Positions 1 to 9,708 of a DNA stretch of 64,000 bases are shown here, piece by piece (position 1 is the stretch's first letter; each line of letters begins with the position of its first letter). The stretch is from Alcaligenaceae bacterium (GTDB lineage: Bacteria > Pseudomonadota > Gammaproteobacteria > Burkholderiales > Burkholderiaceae_B). The translations under genes were made by a program, and so were the position numbers. Where the stretch lies: positions 62,001-126,000 of the forward strand of contig JACCEP010000008.1 of the NCBI GenBank assembly GCA_013416395.1, written 5' to 3'. The notes below the pieces were generated by a model. The model was not told the origin of the DNA. It saw nothing but the letters and a program-made list of their open reading frames with translations, and searched no databases.

Positions 1-747
1 GTCACCAAGTCCAAGTTTGACAACCTGTACGGTTGCCGCGAATCACTGGTTGATGGCATCAAGCGTGCGACCGATGTCATGGTGGCCGGAAAAATTGCCG
101 TCGTGTGCGGTTTTGGCGACGTTGGCAAGGGCTGCGCCCAGGCGTTAGCAGCCTTGCGCGCCCAAGTCTGGGTTACCGAAGTTGATCCCATCTGCGCACT
201 GCAAGCTTCTATGGAAGGCTATCGCGTAGTCACGCTGGAAGAGGCGGCTGACAAGGCTGACATCTTTGTAACGGCTACCGGCAACTACCATGTGATCACC
301 AAAGACCACATGTTCCGCATGAAAGACCAGGCCATTGTGTGCAATATCGGGCACTTTGACAGCGAAATCGATATCGCATCGGTTGAAGACCTTGAGTGGG
401 AAGAAATCAAGCCGCAGGTCGATCATATTATTTTCCCCGATGGCAAGCGCATTATTCTGTTGGCCAAGGGGCGTCTGGTTAACCTGGGTTGCGCCACGGG
501 CCACCCATCGTTCGTGATGTCGGCGTCGTTCGCCAACCAGACCATTGCACAGATCGAGCTCTTTACGCGCGGTGAAGCTTATGAAACCGGCAAAGTGTAT
601 GTGCTGCCCAAGCATCTTGATGAAAAAGTGGCGCGCCTGCATCTTAAAAAGCTGGGTGTACAGCTAACAGAACTGAGTCCTGAGCAGGCCGACTACATTA
701 ACGTGCCTGTCGAAGGGCCCTACAAGCCGGATCACTATCGGTATTAA
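1..747 (+). CDS. ahcY: Adenosylhomocysteinase, C-terminal part (5' end outside window)
   Basis: Hydrolyses S-adenosylhomocysteine to adenosine and homocysteine in the cytoplasm, clearing the product of methyltransferases. The reading frame is open from base 1 and 248 residues are visible. They include the NAD-binding GFGDVGKG loop, the downstream [13 protein letters not shown] block and the canonical C-terminal end KPDHYRY. The catalytic N-terminal half lies outside the window, as would any SAH riboswitch, which is common upstream of ahcY in Betaproteobacteria. It is followed by a small membrane protein and metF, a usual methyl-cycle arrangement in this class. Confidence 0.97.
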   Translation, partial: VTKSKFDNLYGCRESLVDGIKRATDVMVAGKIAVVCGFGDVGKGCAQALAALRAQVWVTEVDPICALQASMEGYRVVTLEEAADKADIFVTATGNYHVITKDHMFRMKDQAIVCNIGHFDSEIDIASVEDLEWEEIKPQVDHIIFPDGKRIILLAKGRLVNLGCATGHPSFVMSASFANQTIAQIELFTRGEAYETGKVYVLPKHLDEKVARLHLKKLGVQLTELSPEQADYINVPVEGPYKPDHYRY

Positions 748-864
748 GCACCGTATCGCTGCAGGGCTGGCTCGCCGCAACGCGACAGGCCTGCAGGCTG
801 GTCTATTATTTGTACCCACCATTGCGTCATACTTGTCGTCAAGGTTTAACTACGGAGCGTCATC

Positions 865-1203
865 ATGGAACTTTTACTTGTCTGGCTACTGAACGCAGTT
901 GCATTGCTTATCGTGGCCTATATTCTTCCAGGCATCACCGTGGCCTCGTTCGGGTCTGCGCTCATCGCTGCTCTGGTGCTTGGCCTGCTTAATACGCTGG
1001 TCAAACCCGTCTTGATCCTGCTCACGTTGCCTATCACGATCGTGACGCTGGGGCTGTTCCTGCTGGTGCTCAACGCGCTGGTGTTTTGGTTTGCCGGGTC
1101 AGTACTCAAAGGTTTCCACGTTAATGGGTTCTGGTGGGCGTTGCTGGGGGCCTTGGTGTACAGCATTGTGTCCGGTCTACTTTCAGGGTTATTGACGTCA
1201 TGA
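865..1203 (+). CDS. Phage-holin-family (DUF360/YvlD-like) 4-TM membrane protein
   Basis: A 112-residue inner-membrane protein that is almost entirely hydrophobic, with four predicted transmembrane stretches (about residues 3-24, 29-50, 56-79 and 86-109). It matches the pattern of the Mycobacterial-4TM/phage-holin family (PF04020) despite no phage context; the biochemical role is unknown. A GGAG-like ribosome site (tacggagcg) lies just before the ATG. Its stop overlaps the metF start as ATGA, so the two are probably translationally coupled. Genes of this type commonly sit between ahcY and metF in Burkholderiales. Confidence 0.85.
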   Translation: MELLLVWLLNAVALLIVAYILPGITVASFGSALIAALVLGLLNTLVKPVLILLTLPITIVTLGLFLLVLNALVFWFAGSVLKGFHVNGFWWALLGALVYSIVSGLLSGLLTS

Positions 1204-2060
1204 GTGGTAAACAGGCCATTAGCCTAGAGTTTTTCCCGCCGCGCGATATTGCCGCCCAAGAAAAGTTAGTAAGGTCAGCCAAGCAGTTGCTGGCGCTACA
1301 GCCCGAATATGTCAGTGTCACATTTGGTGCGGGCGGCTCTACGCGTTCAGGCACGGCCGATACCGTTCGGCTGTTGCAAAACCTGGGCTGCGATGTTGCG
1401 CCCCATTTGTCATGCATCGGCGCCACGCGCGCCGAGTTGGCCGAAATACTCAATAGCTATCGCGCGCAGGGCGTACGACGCATTGTTGCCTTGCGGGGCG
1501 ATTTGCCTTCCGGCATGGGTGGTGATGCGGGCGAGCTGCATTACGCCAGCGAGCTGGTGGCATTTATTCGGGAGCACAGCGCTGACTGGTTTCAGGTTGA
1601 GGTGGCCGCCTACCCCGAGATGCACCCACAGGCACTCACCGCCACTGCTGACCTTGAACATTTCAAGAACAAGGTGCAGGCAGGCGCTCAGGGCGCCATT
1701 ACGCAGTATTTCTTTAACGTGGATGCGTATTTTGACTTTGTCGATCGCGCCCGTGCTGCCGGGGTAAGCATCCCCATCGTGCCGGGCATTATGCCGATTA
1801 CCAACTACACCCAGCTGGCAAGATTTTCAAGCATGTGCGGGGCAGAGATCCCACGCTGGCTGCGTTTAAGGTTGACTGACTTTGGTGATGACCGGGCCTC
1901 GATCAGGGCATTTGGCGCTGAGTTTATCGGGCAACTGTCGCAGGCCTTGCTTGATCGCGGCGCGCCAGGGTTGCACTTTTATACGCTTAATAATGCCGAG
2001 GCAACCATGGCGATCTGGCGTCAGCTGTCGTTGCGAGATACCAGTGTGGCGGTTGCCTGA
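1200..2060 (+). CDS. metF: 5,10-methylenetetrahydrofolate reductase
   Basis: Flavoprotein that reduces methylenetetrahydrofolate to 5-methyltetrahydrofolate for methionine synthesis. The 286-residue TIM barrel shows the N-terminal LEFFPPR block with the conserved glutamate, VTFGAGGSTR, and ALRGDLPSG carrying the FAD/folate aspartate. The family's C-terminal GLHFYTLN signature is also present. An open frame extends upstream to 1134, but the ATG at 1200 overlaps the preceding stop (ATGA) and gives the expected N-terminus MSGKQAISLEFF, so it is chosen. Together with ahcY it forms a methyl-cycle operon. Confidence 0.96.
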   Translation: MSGKQAISLEFFPPRDIAAQEKLVRSAKQLLALQPEYVSVTFGAGGSTRSGTADTVRLLQNLGCDVAPHLSCIGATRAELAEILNSYRAQGVRRIVALRGDLPSGMGGDAGELHYASELVAFIREHSADWFQVEVAAYPEMHPQALTATADLEHFKNKVQAGAQGAITQYFFNVDAYFDFVDRARAAGVSIPIVPGIMPITNYTQLARFSSMCGAEIPRWLRLRLTDFGDDRASIRAFGAEFIGQLSQALLDRGAPGLHFYTLNNAEATMAIWRQLSLRDTSVAVA

Positions 2061-2090
2061 GCACGGGGCCCGACGCTAGCCCGCAGCTGT

Positions 2091-2729
2091 TCAGGCAATG
2101 ACGGGTGCGGGTACCGCCCAGCCTTTGTCTGTCAGTACGCTGTCAAGGCGTACATCGTGCGGGGCGGGCGTAAAGCTGTCTTGCGACAGGTCTCCGGTGG
2201 CCCAGGCTATGCCTATGGTCGTAAACGAGTGGCCTGCTTCTTTAAGGGCTGCCAGTGTGCGATCGTAATACCCTTTGCCGTAACCAATGCGATCGCCCTG
2301 GCGTGTATAGCCCAGGGTGGGTACCAAAATGACATCAGGCGCGTGGGCGATTTCGCCCATAGGTTCTTGTATGCCAAAGGCGCCTTCGTGCATGGGAGCG
2401 CCAGGAACCCAGAACCGAAACTGCAGTGGCATGTCAGGGGCCGTGACGACAGGCAGTGATACGCGGTATCCTTCCTCTTCAACCCATTGTTGTAGTAGGG
2501 GTTGCAGCCCCGGTTCGTCGTCGGTCGACCAGAATGCGGCAATATGCTGTGGCGTTGGTCGCCCAGCCTCGCGCAAACGGGTGCGTGTCGTGGCTAGCCA
2601 GGTGTACAGGCGGCCTCTTATCAGCAACGCGCCGCGGCTGCGGTCTACCGGGTTTTGCGCGTCTCTACGTTCTTTCAGGCGCGCTCTCAACGAGGTTGCG
2701 TTATTTTCTGTGCTGTGATTCATGGGCAA
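2091..2729 (-). CDS. ygfA: 5-formyltetrahydrofolate cyclo-ligase
   Basis: ATP-dependent conversion of 5-formyl-THF to 5,10-methenyl-THF, returning the storage folate to the one-carbon pool next to metF. The 212 residues contain the diagnostic GYGKGYYDRTL phosphate-binding loop near residue 150 and an N-terminal basic helix (LRARLKERRDAQN). The start could be the ATG at 2729 or the second Met two codons in. It is convergent with metF and divergent from slt with almost no space between start codons, so its promoter must lie inside the slt 5' coding region. Confidence 0.93.
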   Translation of the reverse strand: MPMNHSTENNATSLRARLKERRDAQNPVDRSRGALLIRGRLYTWLATTRTRLREAGRPTPQHIAAFWSTDDEPGLQPLLQQWVEEEGYRVSLPVVTAPDMPLQFRFWVPGAPMHEGAFGIQEPMGEIAHAPDVILVPTLGYTRQGDRIGYGKGYYDRTLAALKEAGHSFTTIGIAWATGDLSQDSFTPAPHDVRLDSVLTDKGWAVPAPVIA

Positions 2730-2752
2730 TGTTTATGTCGGGGCAAAACAAA

Positions 2753-4972
2753 ATGTTAATCGATAGTCAACGGTATCAGAAAACCGCAGGCGTGTCTGGC
2801 AGGCTCAGTTTGCCATACTTGCGCCTGGGGAGCTGTATCATGCTCCTGGCCACTATCTCTGCATGTACCGGCGCCGAGCGTACCGCGAGCCGTGCCAATG
2901 CGTCCAGTACAGATGCCAAGGCTCAGCCGGCTGTCGCAGAAGCGTTGAAGCAAACTGACTTGCGCCATGGCCTGGCCCCTCTCGATACCACTGATGTCGT
3001 TCAGGTTGCTTCGTTACAAGGGGCTATGCCGAATCTGGCCGCAGGCGTGCGCGGCCTCGACACCCCTACTGGCCCGGGTACTGTTACCCTGGTCGCCCCC
3101 GAGCGTGCCCGCCAGGCCCTGATTCAGGCACGCGAGGCGCGTCAAAAGAAAGACTGGGTCGCGCTGGACGCGCAATTGCCTGAAGCCCGCGCTGACCTGC
3201 TGCTCGGTGCCTATGCTGAATACTGGAAGCTGTACCAAGCCCTGCAAGACAACTCTCAGTTGACGCCCGAAGGGCAAATACGGGCGTTTATCCAAAAACA
3301 CCACGGCACGTATCTGGGTGATCGCCTGCAGGGCGACTGGCTGGTCGTGGCTACGCGCGCTGGTAACTACAGCCTGGCTGCAAGCCTGGGGCCATTAATC
3401 AATACCGACGCCACCGAGAAGTGTTCTTTGCTGCATGCCATGCATATGACAGGGCAGTCCGTCAGCGCCAGCCAGGCGATTGACGCATTCAAGCCGGTGC
3501 AGGCATGTTGGGTCATGCTTAATCAGCTATCAAAAAGCCAGGTGGTAGGCTGGGACGATATCGAGCCACAATTGCGCGCCATTGTCGAGACCAATAAAAC
3601 GGCTGTCGCGCGCCGCATGGCATCCATACTTTTCACGCCGGCCGAAATGACGCAGTACTCGGCCATGATGAAAAGCCCTAAAAGCTGGCTGGCTGGGCGC
3701 GGCGCGCCTGCTACGCGTGCCGAAACCGAGATCACGACAATCGCTCTGTCGCGCCTGGCTTATGGTGATCAGCGCGATGCCAATGCCGCTTATGTCGAAA
3801 GCCAGTGGGCCAGCCGTCTGCCCCAGCAGAATATCGAATGGGTTTGGAGCCAGTTCGGTCTTATTGCCGCACTCAACCTCGATCCAAATGCGGCGCGCTG
3901 GTACCGGCGCTCGGGTACGCTGCCGCTTACCGATTACAGCCATGCCTGGCAGGTGCGGTCTGAACTTCGTCAGCCCAGCATAGACTGGGCTCGCGTGGCC
4001 AGTGCGATCCAGCGCATGTCTGACAGGCAGGCTGCTGAGCCGGTCTGGGTGTACTGGGCCGGACGGGCTGATGCTGCCCGCGGAGATCAGGCCAGTGCCA
4101 ACAAACGCTACGCGTCCATTGCCGGCGAACTTGATTTTTATGGCCAGCTTGCCACCGACGAATTGGGTAAGACGCCTTCGCTCCCACCCAGGCCAGAGCC
4201 GGTTACTGCTGCCGAAATCAAGCAGGCGCGCAATAACCCGGGCCTGCGTCGTGCGGTAGAGCTCTTCCACCTGGGGTGGCGCCCCGAAGCCGTGCCCGAG
4301 TGGGTCTTTGCCGTGAGAGGCTTAAACGACAGACAGCTGCGGGCTGCTGCCGAGCTGGCGCGGGAAGAGCATATCTATGATCGCGTCGTCAACACGTCAT
4401 TGCTGACACGGGATGAGGTCGATTTTTCGCAGCGATTTATCGCGCCTTTTGAAGGCAAGGTTGCCCAGAAAGCTCATGAAATTAACCTTGACCCAGCCTG
4501 GGTGTACGGGCTGATCCGGCAAGAGTCGCGGTTTATCACCGATGCCAGATCGCATGTAGGCGCTTCAGGGCTAATGCAGCTTATGCCCGCCACGGCACGC
4601 TGGGTGGCCAATAAAATCGGCATGACTGATTTTCGGCCATCGTCGGTCAATGATTTTGATACCAACACAATATTGGGTACCAACTACCTCAGCATGGTGC
4701 TTAATAACCTGAGTGGTAATGAGGTGCTGGCAACGGCAGGCTACAACGCCGGGCCCGGGCGGTCGATTTCCTGGCGATCTACACTGTCGGCCCCGGTAGA
4801 AGGGGCGGTTTTTGCCGAAACCATACCTTTTACTGAAACTCGGCTTTATGTCAAAAACGTTATGTCCAACACCATTTATTACTCCATGATGTTTACCGGC
4901 AAGCCCCAGTCGCTCAAGCAGCGCCTGGGCACTGTTACCCCCGCGCCTGGCCGCCAGGCCAGTCTGCCTTAA
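2753..4972 (+). CDS. slt: Soluble-type lytic murein transglycosylase (Slt70-like), probable lipoprotein
   Basis: Cleaves the MurNAc-GlcNAc bond of peptidoglycan, forming 1,6-anhydro ends in the periplasm. The N-terminus is a short basic stretch plus hydrophobic core ending ISAC, a plausible lipobox near residue 38. A long alpha-helical superhelix follows, then the C-terminal SLT domain (about residues 575-720) with LIRQESRF (catalytic Glu), [10 protein letters not shown] and AGYNAGPG. The open frame runs upstream to 2456 but that part is antisense to ygfA. ATGs at 2729, 2735 and 2753 are possible; 2753 has a GGGG box nine bases upstream and gives the most compact signal peptide. Confidence 0.92.
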   Translation: MLIDSQRYQKTAGVSGRLSLPYLRLGSCIMLLATISACTGAERTASRANASSTDAKAQPAVAEALKQTDLRHGLAPLDTTDVVQVASLQGAMPNLAAGVRGLDTPTGPGTVTLVAPERARQALIQAREARQKKDWVALDAQLPEARADLLLGAYAEYWKLYQALQDNSQLTPEGQIRAFIQKHHGTYLGDRLQGDWLVVATRAGNYSLAASLGPLINTDATEKCSLLHAMHMTGQSVSASQAIDAFKPVQACWVMLNQLSKSQVVGWDDIEPQLRAIVETNKTAVARRMASILFTPAEMTQYSAMMKSPKSWLAGRGAPATRAETEITTIALSRLAYGDQRDANAAYVESQWASRLPQQNIEWVWSQFGLIAALNLDPNAARWYRRSGTLPLTDYSHAWQVRSELRQPSIDWARVASAIQRMSDRQAAEPVWVYWAGRADAARGDQASANKRYASIAGELDFYGQLATDELGKTPSLPPRPEPVTAAEIKQARNNPGLRRAVELFHLGWRPEAVPEWVFAVRGLNDRQLRAAAELAREEHIYDRVVNTSLLTRDEVDFSQRFIAPFEGKVAQKAHEINLDPAWVYGLIRQESRFITDARSHVGASGLMQLMPATARWVANKIGMTDFRPSSVNDFDTNTILGTNYLSMVLNNLSGNEVLATAGYNAGPGRSISWRSTLSAPVEGAVFAETIPFTETRLYVKNVMSNTIYYSMMFTGKPQSLKQRLGTVTPAPGRQASLP

Positions 4973-4992
4973 GCGTTTGCACAAGCTTGACC

Positions 4993-6213
4993 ATGACTAA
5001 ACCAGACACCTCGGCCCGGCCCGAGGGGGCCGCCATCGCTAACCGCCTTCTTGATGCCGACCCGGTCACGCAGGGGCTAAAGGTATATATCGTAGGGGGC
5101 GCCGTGCGCGATGCGCAGCTGGGCCTGCCCGCAGGTGATCGTGACTGGGTAGTCGTGGGCGCCACGCCCGAAGAGATGGCTCGTCGTGGTTTTATCCCGG
5201 TGGGTGGTGATTTTCCGGTGTTTTTGCACCCGATCACCAAAGAAGAGTATGCGCTGGCGCGCACCGAGCGTAAATCAGGCCGCGGTTATAAAGGGTTTAC
5301 GTTTTATACCGGCTCTGATGTCAGCCTCGAAGATGACTTGGGCCGTCGCGACCTTACCGTCAATGCGATTGCTCAGGCACCCGATGGCCATCTTATCGAT
5401 CCTCTCAATGGCTATGCCGATCTGCAGAATAAGGTGCTGCGCCACGTAGGGCAGGCGTTTGTCGAAGACCCCGTCAGACTGCTGCGGTTGGCGCGTTTTG
5501 CAGCTCGGTTTGATACGTTCTCGATTGCGCCGCAAACCTTGCAACTTGCCCGGCGCCTGGTAGAAGAAGGCGAAGTCGATGCGTTGGTGCCCGAGCGGGT
5601 GTGGCGTGAGGTGGCCAAGGGCATGATGACCGCCCAGCCAGGTCGCATGTTTGACGTGTTAAATGATACGGGTGCGCTGGCAAGGGTACTGCCGAGCCTG
5701 TTGTTTGACAGCCAGGTGCTTTCGGGCGAATTGGCGTGTGCGGCCCGCAACGATCTGGGTCTGCCCGCACGTTTTGCAATTTTGTGCCGTCTGTCCGATC
5801 AGCCTGAGCAAATTGGCCGCCACGTTCGTGCGCCCACCGAGTGTATTGATTATTCGCGGCTGTTGCCTGTGTTACTGAGCGTTCTTTTGCCTGCTTCTAG
5901 CTCTAATGCGCCCCAGGGGCAACAGGGGCAACAGGGGCAAACAGAACACTGGCTGGATCTGATGGAGCGTTGCGACGCTTTGCGTAAGCCAGGCCGGTTT
6001 CTGGATCTGCTTGCTGCTGCCGCATGCGTCGGTGATGTGGATATTGCCGCCTGGCGCGCTCGTGTTGATGCTGTGCGCAGTGTGGATGCCGGAGCCGTCG
6101 CCCGGGCTGCAAAGGGTGAACCCGCGAAAATCAAGCCTGCCCTGCGGCAGGCCCGATTAAAGGCACTGGAAGCCGAATGCGCTACAGCCGATCGCGACGA
6201 TCGCCGCGCATAA
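4993..6213 (+). CDS. cca: tRNA nucleotidyltransferase (CCA-adding enzyme)
   Basis: Adds or repairs the 3'-CCA end of tRNAs. The class II nucleotidyltransferase head is clear: YIVGGAVRD at residues 33-41, the metal-binding pair in [18 protein letters not shown], and the neck helix [12 protein letters not shown]. About 406 residues; no HD phosphohydrolase motif was spotted in the C-terminal half. ATG 4993 is used; a TTG two codons upstream (4987) is also possible. The C-terminal region carries a short Gln-Gly repeat. The 3' end overlaps the convergent methyltransferase gene by about 32 bases. Confidence 0.95.
   Translation: MTKPDTSARPEGAAIANRLLDADPVTQGLKVYIVGGAVRDAQLGLPAGDRDWVVVGATPEEMARRGFIPVGGDFPVFLHPITKEEYALARTERKSGRGYKGFTFYTGSDVSLEDDLGRRDLTVNAIAQAPDGHLIDPLNGYADLQNKVLRHVGQAFVEDPVRLLRLARFAARFDTFSIAPQTLQLARRLVEEGEVDALVPERVWREVAKGMMTAQPGRMFDVLNDTGALARVLPSLLFDSQVLSGELACAARNDLGLPARFAILCRLSDQPEQIGRHVRAPTECIDYSRLLPVLLSVLLPASSSNAPQGQQGQQGQTEHWLDLMERCDALRKPGRFLDLLAAAACVGDVDIAAWRARVDAVRSVDAGAVARAAKGEPAKIKPALRQARLKALEAECATADRDDRRA
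5914..5940 (+). repeat. Three exact 9-bp tandem repeats inside cca (Q-G-Q)
   Basis: CAGGGGCAA occurs three times back to back, in frame, encoding Gln-Gly-Gln repeats in the C-terminal half of the CCA enzyme. Copy-number change by slippage would keep the frame. Confidence 0.9.
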
Positions 6214-7396
6214 ACCCGAGTAGCGGGCCGTCGATCTGACGGCTTACAGCGAGCACCTTGAAGAGTTCGCCCATTTCGGCTTCTGACAGCAGCTTTTGTA
6301 CGGCGGACAGATCGCGCCCCTGAACCAAGGCGTCGGCGTCCTGGCCATCGGGCGGGGTAAGCAGATCAATAATGCCTGAATTCATCAAAAATCGCGCTTG
6401 TGAGGTGTAGCCCAGCACGTCCAGGCCGCCCGCCAGGGCGGCATCGGCCATGGCGGTGAAATCGACATGAGCGGTAATGTCTTGCAGGCCAGGGTAAATC
6501 AGTGGCTGGCTGTGGGTATGATGGCGAAAATGGCACATAAGCGTACCTTCAGCCCGCTGGGGGTGGTAATACTCGCGTTGCGGGAAGCCATAATCGATGA
6601 GCAGGGCAGCGCCCTGTTTCAGCCAGCCGCCCAGTTCCCGCACCCACGCCTCGGCCTGCAGGTTTATCTCTGACTGGTAGCCCGGCAAAGCCGGCATGCG
6701 TTCGCTTACGAGTCGCTCAAGCTGAGGTGACGCCCTGCGCAAGGCAAGTTCAAATACTGGGGTGTCATCTGGGCCTTTCGAGGAGGCTGTCGTGTCGGCC
6801 TGCGCCATACGTACGCCAACTTCCAGCAGATCGCCATTGTCATCCCACTTGAACAATGTAGTTGGCATGGCATCGAGTACTTCATTGGCCAGTACGCACC
6901 CGGTGAACGCCTGCGGCAGTTCGGCTAGCCATGTTACCGAGCTTGAAACCCCGGCCAGCGTCGCCTGCTGGCGCGCTCGTAAATCTGGCGAAAGCTCGAG
7001 TATGCGGTAATCAGGCTCTATGCCCAATTGTTGCAGAGCAGGGATGAGCGAGGCTGCCAGTGCGCCGGTACCTGCACCAAACTCAAGCACCTGCGTTGAT
7101 GTGCTGGCCTGCAAAACCTGCGCTACTTGCCGAGCCAGTGCCTGGCCAAACAAAGGTGTCATTTCGGGTGCGGTTGTAAAGTCGCCCTCGGGACTGTGGC
7201 TGGCCAGTTTGGTGCTTCCGGCTACATAGTAGCCAAGCCCGGGCGCATAGAGCGCCAGCCCCATCCACTCTTCAAAAGGCAAAAAGCCATCGTTGGCATG
7301 AATGCGATCTTTAAGCATGTGGCAGACCGTTGTACAGTGTTGCGCTGCATCAGCGTCGAGGCGCGGCAGGCCTTCAGGAATCTGTGAGGAATGCAT
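6182..7396 (-). CDS. MidA/NDUFAF7-like class I SAM-dependent methyltransferase
   Basis: A 404-residue protein of the Methyltransf_28 family (PF02636). The relatives MidA/NDUFAF7 methylate an arginine of a complex I subunit; the substrate here is not known. Visible are the substrate-side GLGYY segment, motif [15 protein letters not shown], and NEVLDAMP, typical of this family. The frame is open to a GTG at 7438. The ATG at 7396 is preferred because it forms TAATG with the stop of the small membrane gene just upstream, suggesting coupled translation. The 3' end overlaps cca tail to tail. Confidence 0.88.
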   Translation of the reverse strand: MHSSQIPEGLPRLDADAAQHCTTVCHMLKDRIHANDGFLPFEEWMGLALYAPGLGYYVAGSTKLASHSPEGDFTTAPEMTPLFGQALARQVAQVLQASTSTQVLEFGAGTGALAASLIPALQQLGIEPDYRILELSPDLRARQQATLAGVSSSVTWLAELPQAFTGCVLANEVLDAMPTTLFKWDDNGDLLEVGVRMAQADTTASSKGPDDTPVFELALRRASPQLERLVSERMPALPGYQSEINLQAEAWVRELGGWLKQGAALLIDYGFPQREYYHPQRAEGTLMCHFRHHTHSQPLIYPGLQDITAHVDFTAMADAALAGGLDVLGYTSQARFLMNSGIIDLLTPPDGQDADALVQGRDLSAVQKLLSEAEMGELFKVLAVSRQIDGPLLGFMRGDRRDRL

Positions 7397-7575
7397 TATT
7401 TGTCTTTTTGCCTGTCTTTTTGCTGATTGATAACCCACAGGCTATGACACATGGAAACCAGAAAACCCGCAAGTAGCGCCACGATAATGGCGACGATATA
7501 GTTGTTGAAGACGATCCATAGCGGAAGCGACAACAGGAAGGAGAGCAGGAGAGGCCTGCGGACCAGCTGATTCAT
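7396..7575 (-). CDS. Small membrane protein, 59 aa, overlapping the methyltransferase start
   Basis: An ATG at 7575 opens a 59-codon frame that ends TAATG at the methyltransferase start. The product begins MNQLVRRPLLLSF, has two hydrophobic stretches (about residues 8-24 and 26-42), and ends in a charged tail rich in Lys, Asp and Gln (QQKDRQKDK). This layout, short basic N-terminus, hydrophobic hairpin and polar tail, is typical of a real small inner-membrane protein. The one-base overlap with the next gene argues for translation. No family is recognised and the Shine-Dalgarno site is weak. Confidence 0.7.
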   Translation of the reverse strand: MNQLVRRPLLLSFLLSLPLWIVFNNYIVAIIVALLAGFLVSMCHSLWVINQQKDRQKDK

Positions 7576-8040
7576 GAGGTGTTAAAACCTGGGGCCGCGC
7601 CGGGTTGCGTAAAGAGTGTAATGCGGCCAGTAGCGGCGCATGCCGCAGCCGCTTATTGTAATGGAGTGGCTGATAGATGACGAAGCAGGCCCGCCAAGGT
7701 GGGAAAGGGCGTGACTGTTTACGTGTGGCGTGAGGTGAAAATAGCCCGCCAGCCGTCGGTATTAATTAGAATGCGCCAGCTATCGGAACAAATGCCGCAG
7801 GCCGCGCAAAATGCTGTCGCGTCTTACGTACGTAATAGGCCGCTGGCATTAATAAAAATGTCTCAGGTATCGAAACAAATACCGGAGGTTGGGGCAAAAT
7901 GCTGCCGCGTCTTGCGCACGTAATGGCCACTGGCACTCATAAAAATGCCCCAGACATCAGGATAAACACCCGAGGCTGGGGCAAGATGCTGTCGCGTCGT
8001 GCCCACGAGCTGTGGGCGCGGGCATCAATGCAAGGCAGGC
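7576..8040. other. 465-bp gene-free interval dominated by tandem repeats
   Basis: Lies downstream of rhlE and upstream of the small membrane gene, both on the minus strand. From about 7755 to 8017 it is filled by three diverged ~87-bp repeats. Frames on the plus strand (7699-7923, 7899-8255) merely read through the repeats without convincing starts. No clear rho-independent terminator was found for rhlE. Confidence 0.7.
7755..8017. repeat. Three imperfect tandem copies of an ~87-bp unit
   Basis: Copies begin near 7755, 7842 and 7929. Landmarks repeat at fixed spacing: an ATG at 7771, 7858 and 7945 (87 apart), and the block ATGCTGYCGCGTC at 7811, 7899 and 7986. Each copy ends in a dyad-rich segment: TTACGTACGTAA (7824-7835) in copy 1, a degenerate form in copy 2, and GCCCAC/GTGGGC (8001-8017) in copy 3. 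Small compensating indels break any shared frame, so the unit is probably non-coding, perhaps structured RNA in the rhlE 3' region. Confidence 0.85.
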
Positions 8041-9708
8041 TTAGCCAGCGAAATCCTCACGGTGAGCGCTGGATTTTGCCGGGCCGCCAGACTTACCCGC
8101 GAAAGCGGGGCGGGCTGGGCGTGCCGACTTGTTGGCTGGCTTGCGGGCAAATTCAGCAGGCCTGGCTGGGCGTGCAGGACGGTCGCCATAAGCAGGACGG
8201 TCGGCAGGAGCACTGCGGCCGGCGCCATTTGCAGGACGATCGCTTCGGCTCTTGAAGCCCTCTGATGAGGCGCTGCGACCAGCATAGCCTTCGCTACGCG
8301 GCTTGTAGGAGTCACCACGTGGCTTGAAGCCTTCACGTGCACCGGCAGAAAACGGGTTGCGGCTGTCAGTGCCACGGTCGCCTGCTGCAGCGCCGCCCTG
8401 GTAGGCGGGTTTGCCACGGCCTTCGTAGGCGGGCTGGTCACCACGTGCAGGACGATCGCCGAACGGTTTGCGGGCCTGGCCAGGTTTGCCGGCATAGCCA
8501 CCGCTACGTGGGGCGCCAAAGCTCTTGCCTTTGCCCTTGTTGCGGTCGGTAAATGTAGGACGTACTGTTTTCTGTGGCTCAAGCCCTGCTATGACTTCCA
8601 TAGGGATGGGTTGACCAATGAAGTGCTCAATACGGCGTATTTTATGGCGCTCGGAATGCATGGCCAGCGTAAACGCCAGGCCACTGTTGCCGGCACGGCC
8701 GGTACGACCGATGCGGTGAACGTAGTCTTCGGCCTGCATAGGCAAGTCATAGTTGACGGCGTGGCTAATGCCTTGAACGTCAATGCCTCGTGATGCCACG
8801 TCGGTAGCGACCAGAATACGCAGCTTACCTTTTTGCAGCAGACCCAGGGTGCGGGTACGCTGACGCTGGTTCATGTCGCCATGCAGGGCCGCAACGGCGT
8901 GACCCTGATTGGACAGACGGTCAGCCAGGTCGTCGGCGCCACGTTTGGTTGAGGTGAAGACGATAGCCTGGTTCAGGTTGGCGTCGCTCAATACGTGGTC
9001 AAGCAGGCGCATTTTGTGCCCGTTGTCGTCGGCGTAGTAAAGGCTTTGGGTAATGTTGGTGTGCTTTTGTTTCTGGTTTGAAATTTCTATGCGTTGCGGA
9101 GTGCGCAGCATTTTGCCAGCCATACGGGCAATGTTGCCATCAAGCGTTGCAGAAAACAGCAGGGTCTGGCGCTCGGCCGGGGTGCGGCTGACAATGTTTT
9201 CGATGTCTTCGATAAAACCCATATCGAGCATGCGGTCGGCTTCGTCCAGCACCAGTGTGTGGACGGTAGACAGGTTGACCCGTCCGGCCTGCAGGTGATC
9301 GATCAGGCGGCCAGGTGTTGCCACCAGCACATCGACGCGACGTGAAAGTGCCTTGAGCTGGGCACCGTAAGGCATGCCGCCAACTACGATGGCAATGCGC
9401 AGGTCTTTAATGTGCGCGCCATACTGTTTGGTAGCATCAGCGACTTGCATGGCAAGTTCGCGAGTGGGTGTCAGCACCAGTACCTGCACGCCAGTGCCCT
9501 TGTTGGATGGCATGTTGGCGATGCGGTTGAGCGCTGGCAGCATGAAGGCGGCGGTTTTGCCACTGCCTGTCTGCGAAGAGACCATCAAGTCGTGGCCTTC
9601 TAGCGCCTGAGGGATGGCAGCGGACTGCACATCAGTAGGGGTAGTGAAGCCAGTTTTTTGGATGGCAGACAGCAGAATGGGCGATAGGCCCAGTGTTTCA
9701 AAAGACAT
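8041..9708 (-). CDS. rhlE: DEAD-box ATP-dependent RNA helicase (RhlE-like)
   Basis: Unwinds RNA duplexes; relatives act in ribosome assembly, RNA decay and cold adaptation. All core motifs are present: Q motif GFTTPTDVQ (20-28), Walker A QTGSGKT (46-52), PTRELA, DEAD (155-158), SAT, ATDVASRGID and HRIGRTGR. After about residue 370 comes a ~185-residue low-complexity basic tail rich in Gly, Arg, Lys, Pro and Ala, of the kind that binds RNA non-specifically. The ATG at 9708 is preceded by AAGGA at good spacing, so the open frame up to 9792 is not used. The likely promoter lies ~250 bases upstream. Confidence 0.95.
   Translation of the reverse strand: MSFETLGLSPILLSAIQKTGFTTPTDVQSAAIPQALEGHDLMVSSQTGSGKTAAFMLPALNRIANMPSNKGTGVQVLVLTPTRELAMQVADATKQYGAHIKDLRIAIVVGGMPYGAQLKALSRRVDVLVATPGRLIDHLQAGRVNLSTVHTLVLDEADRMLDMGFIEDIENIVSRTPAERQTLLFSATLDGNIARMAGKMLRTPQRIEISNQKQKHTNITQSLYYADDNGHKMRLLDHVLSDANLNQAIVFTSTKRGADDLADRLSNQGHAVAALHGDMNQRQRTRTLGLLQKGKLRILVATDVASRGIDVQGISHAVNYDLPMQAEDYVHRIGRTGRAGNSGLAFTLAMHSERHKIRRIEHFIGQPIPMEVIAGLEPQKTVRPTFTDRNKGKGKSFGAPRSGGYAGKPGQARKPFGDRPARGDQPAYEGRGKPAYQGGAAAGDRGTDSRNPFSAGAREGFKPRGDSYKPRSEGYAGRSASSEGFKSRSDRPANGAGRSAPADRPAYGDRPARPARPAEFARKPANKSARPARPAFAGKSGGPAKSSAHREDFAG

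Noticed and set aside
145-642. Minus-strand 165-codon frame in ahcY
   Set aside because: Shadow of ahcY; no start signal.
2456-2752. N-terminal extension of slt
   Set aside because: It is antisense to ygfA and lacks a signal peptide before residue 90; a lipoprotein signal follows the internal ATG.
7699-7923. Plus-strand frame of 74 codons through the tandem repeats
   Set aside because: It starts with GTG and no ribosome site; the repeats are out of phase between copies 2 and 3, so the frame ends by chance.
7755-8017. Possible CRISPR array
   Set aside because: Units are ~87 bp, diverged from each other and directly adjacent; there is no short exact repeat with unique spacers and no cas gene.
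8025-8582. 185-codon minus-strand frame overlapping the rhlE tail
   Set aside because: Low-complexity Ala/Pro/Thr product in an alternative frame of the GC-rich tail; the helicase frame explains the region.
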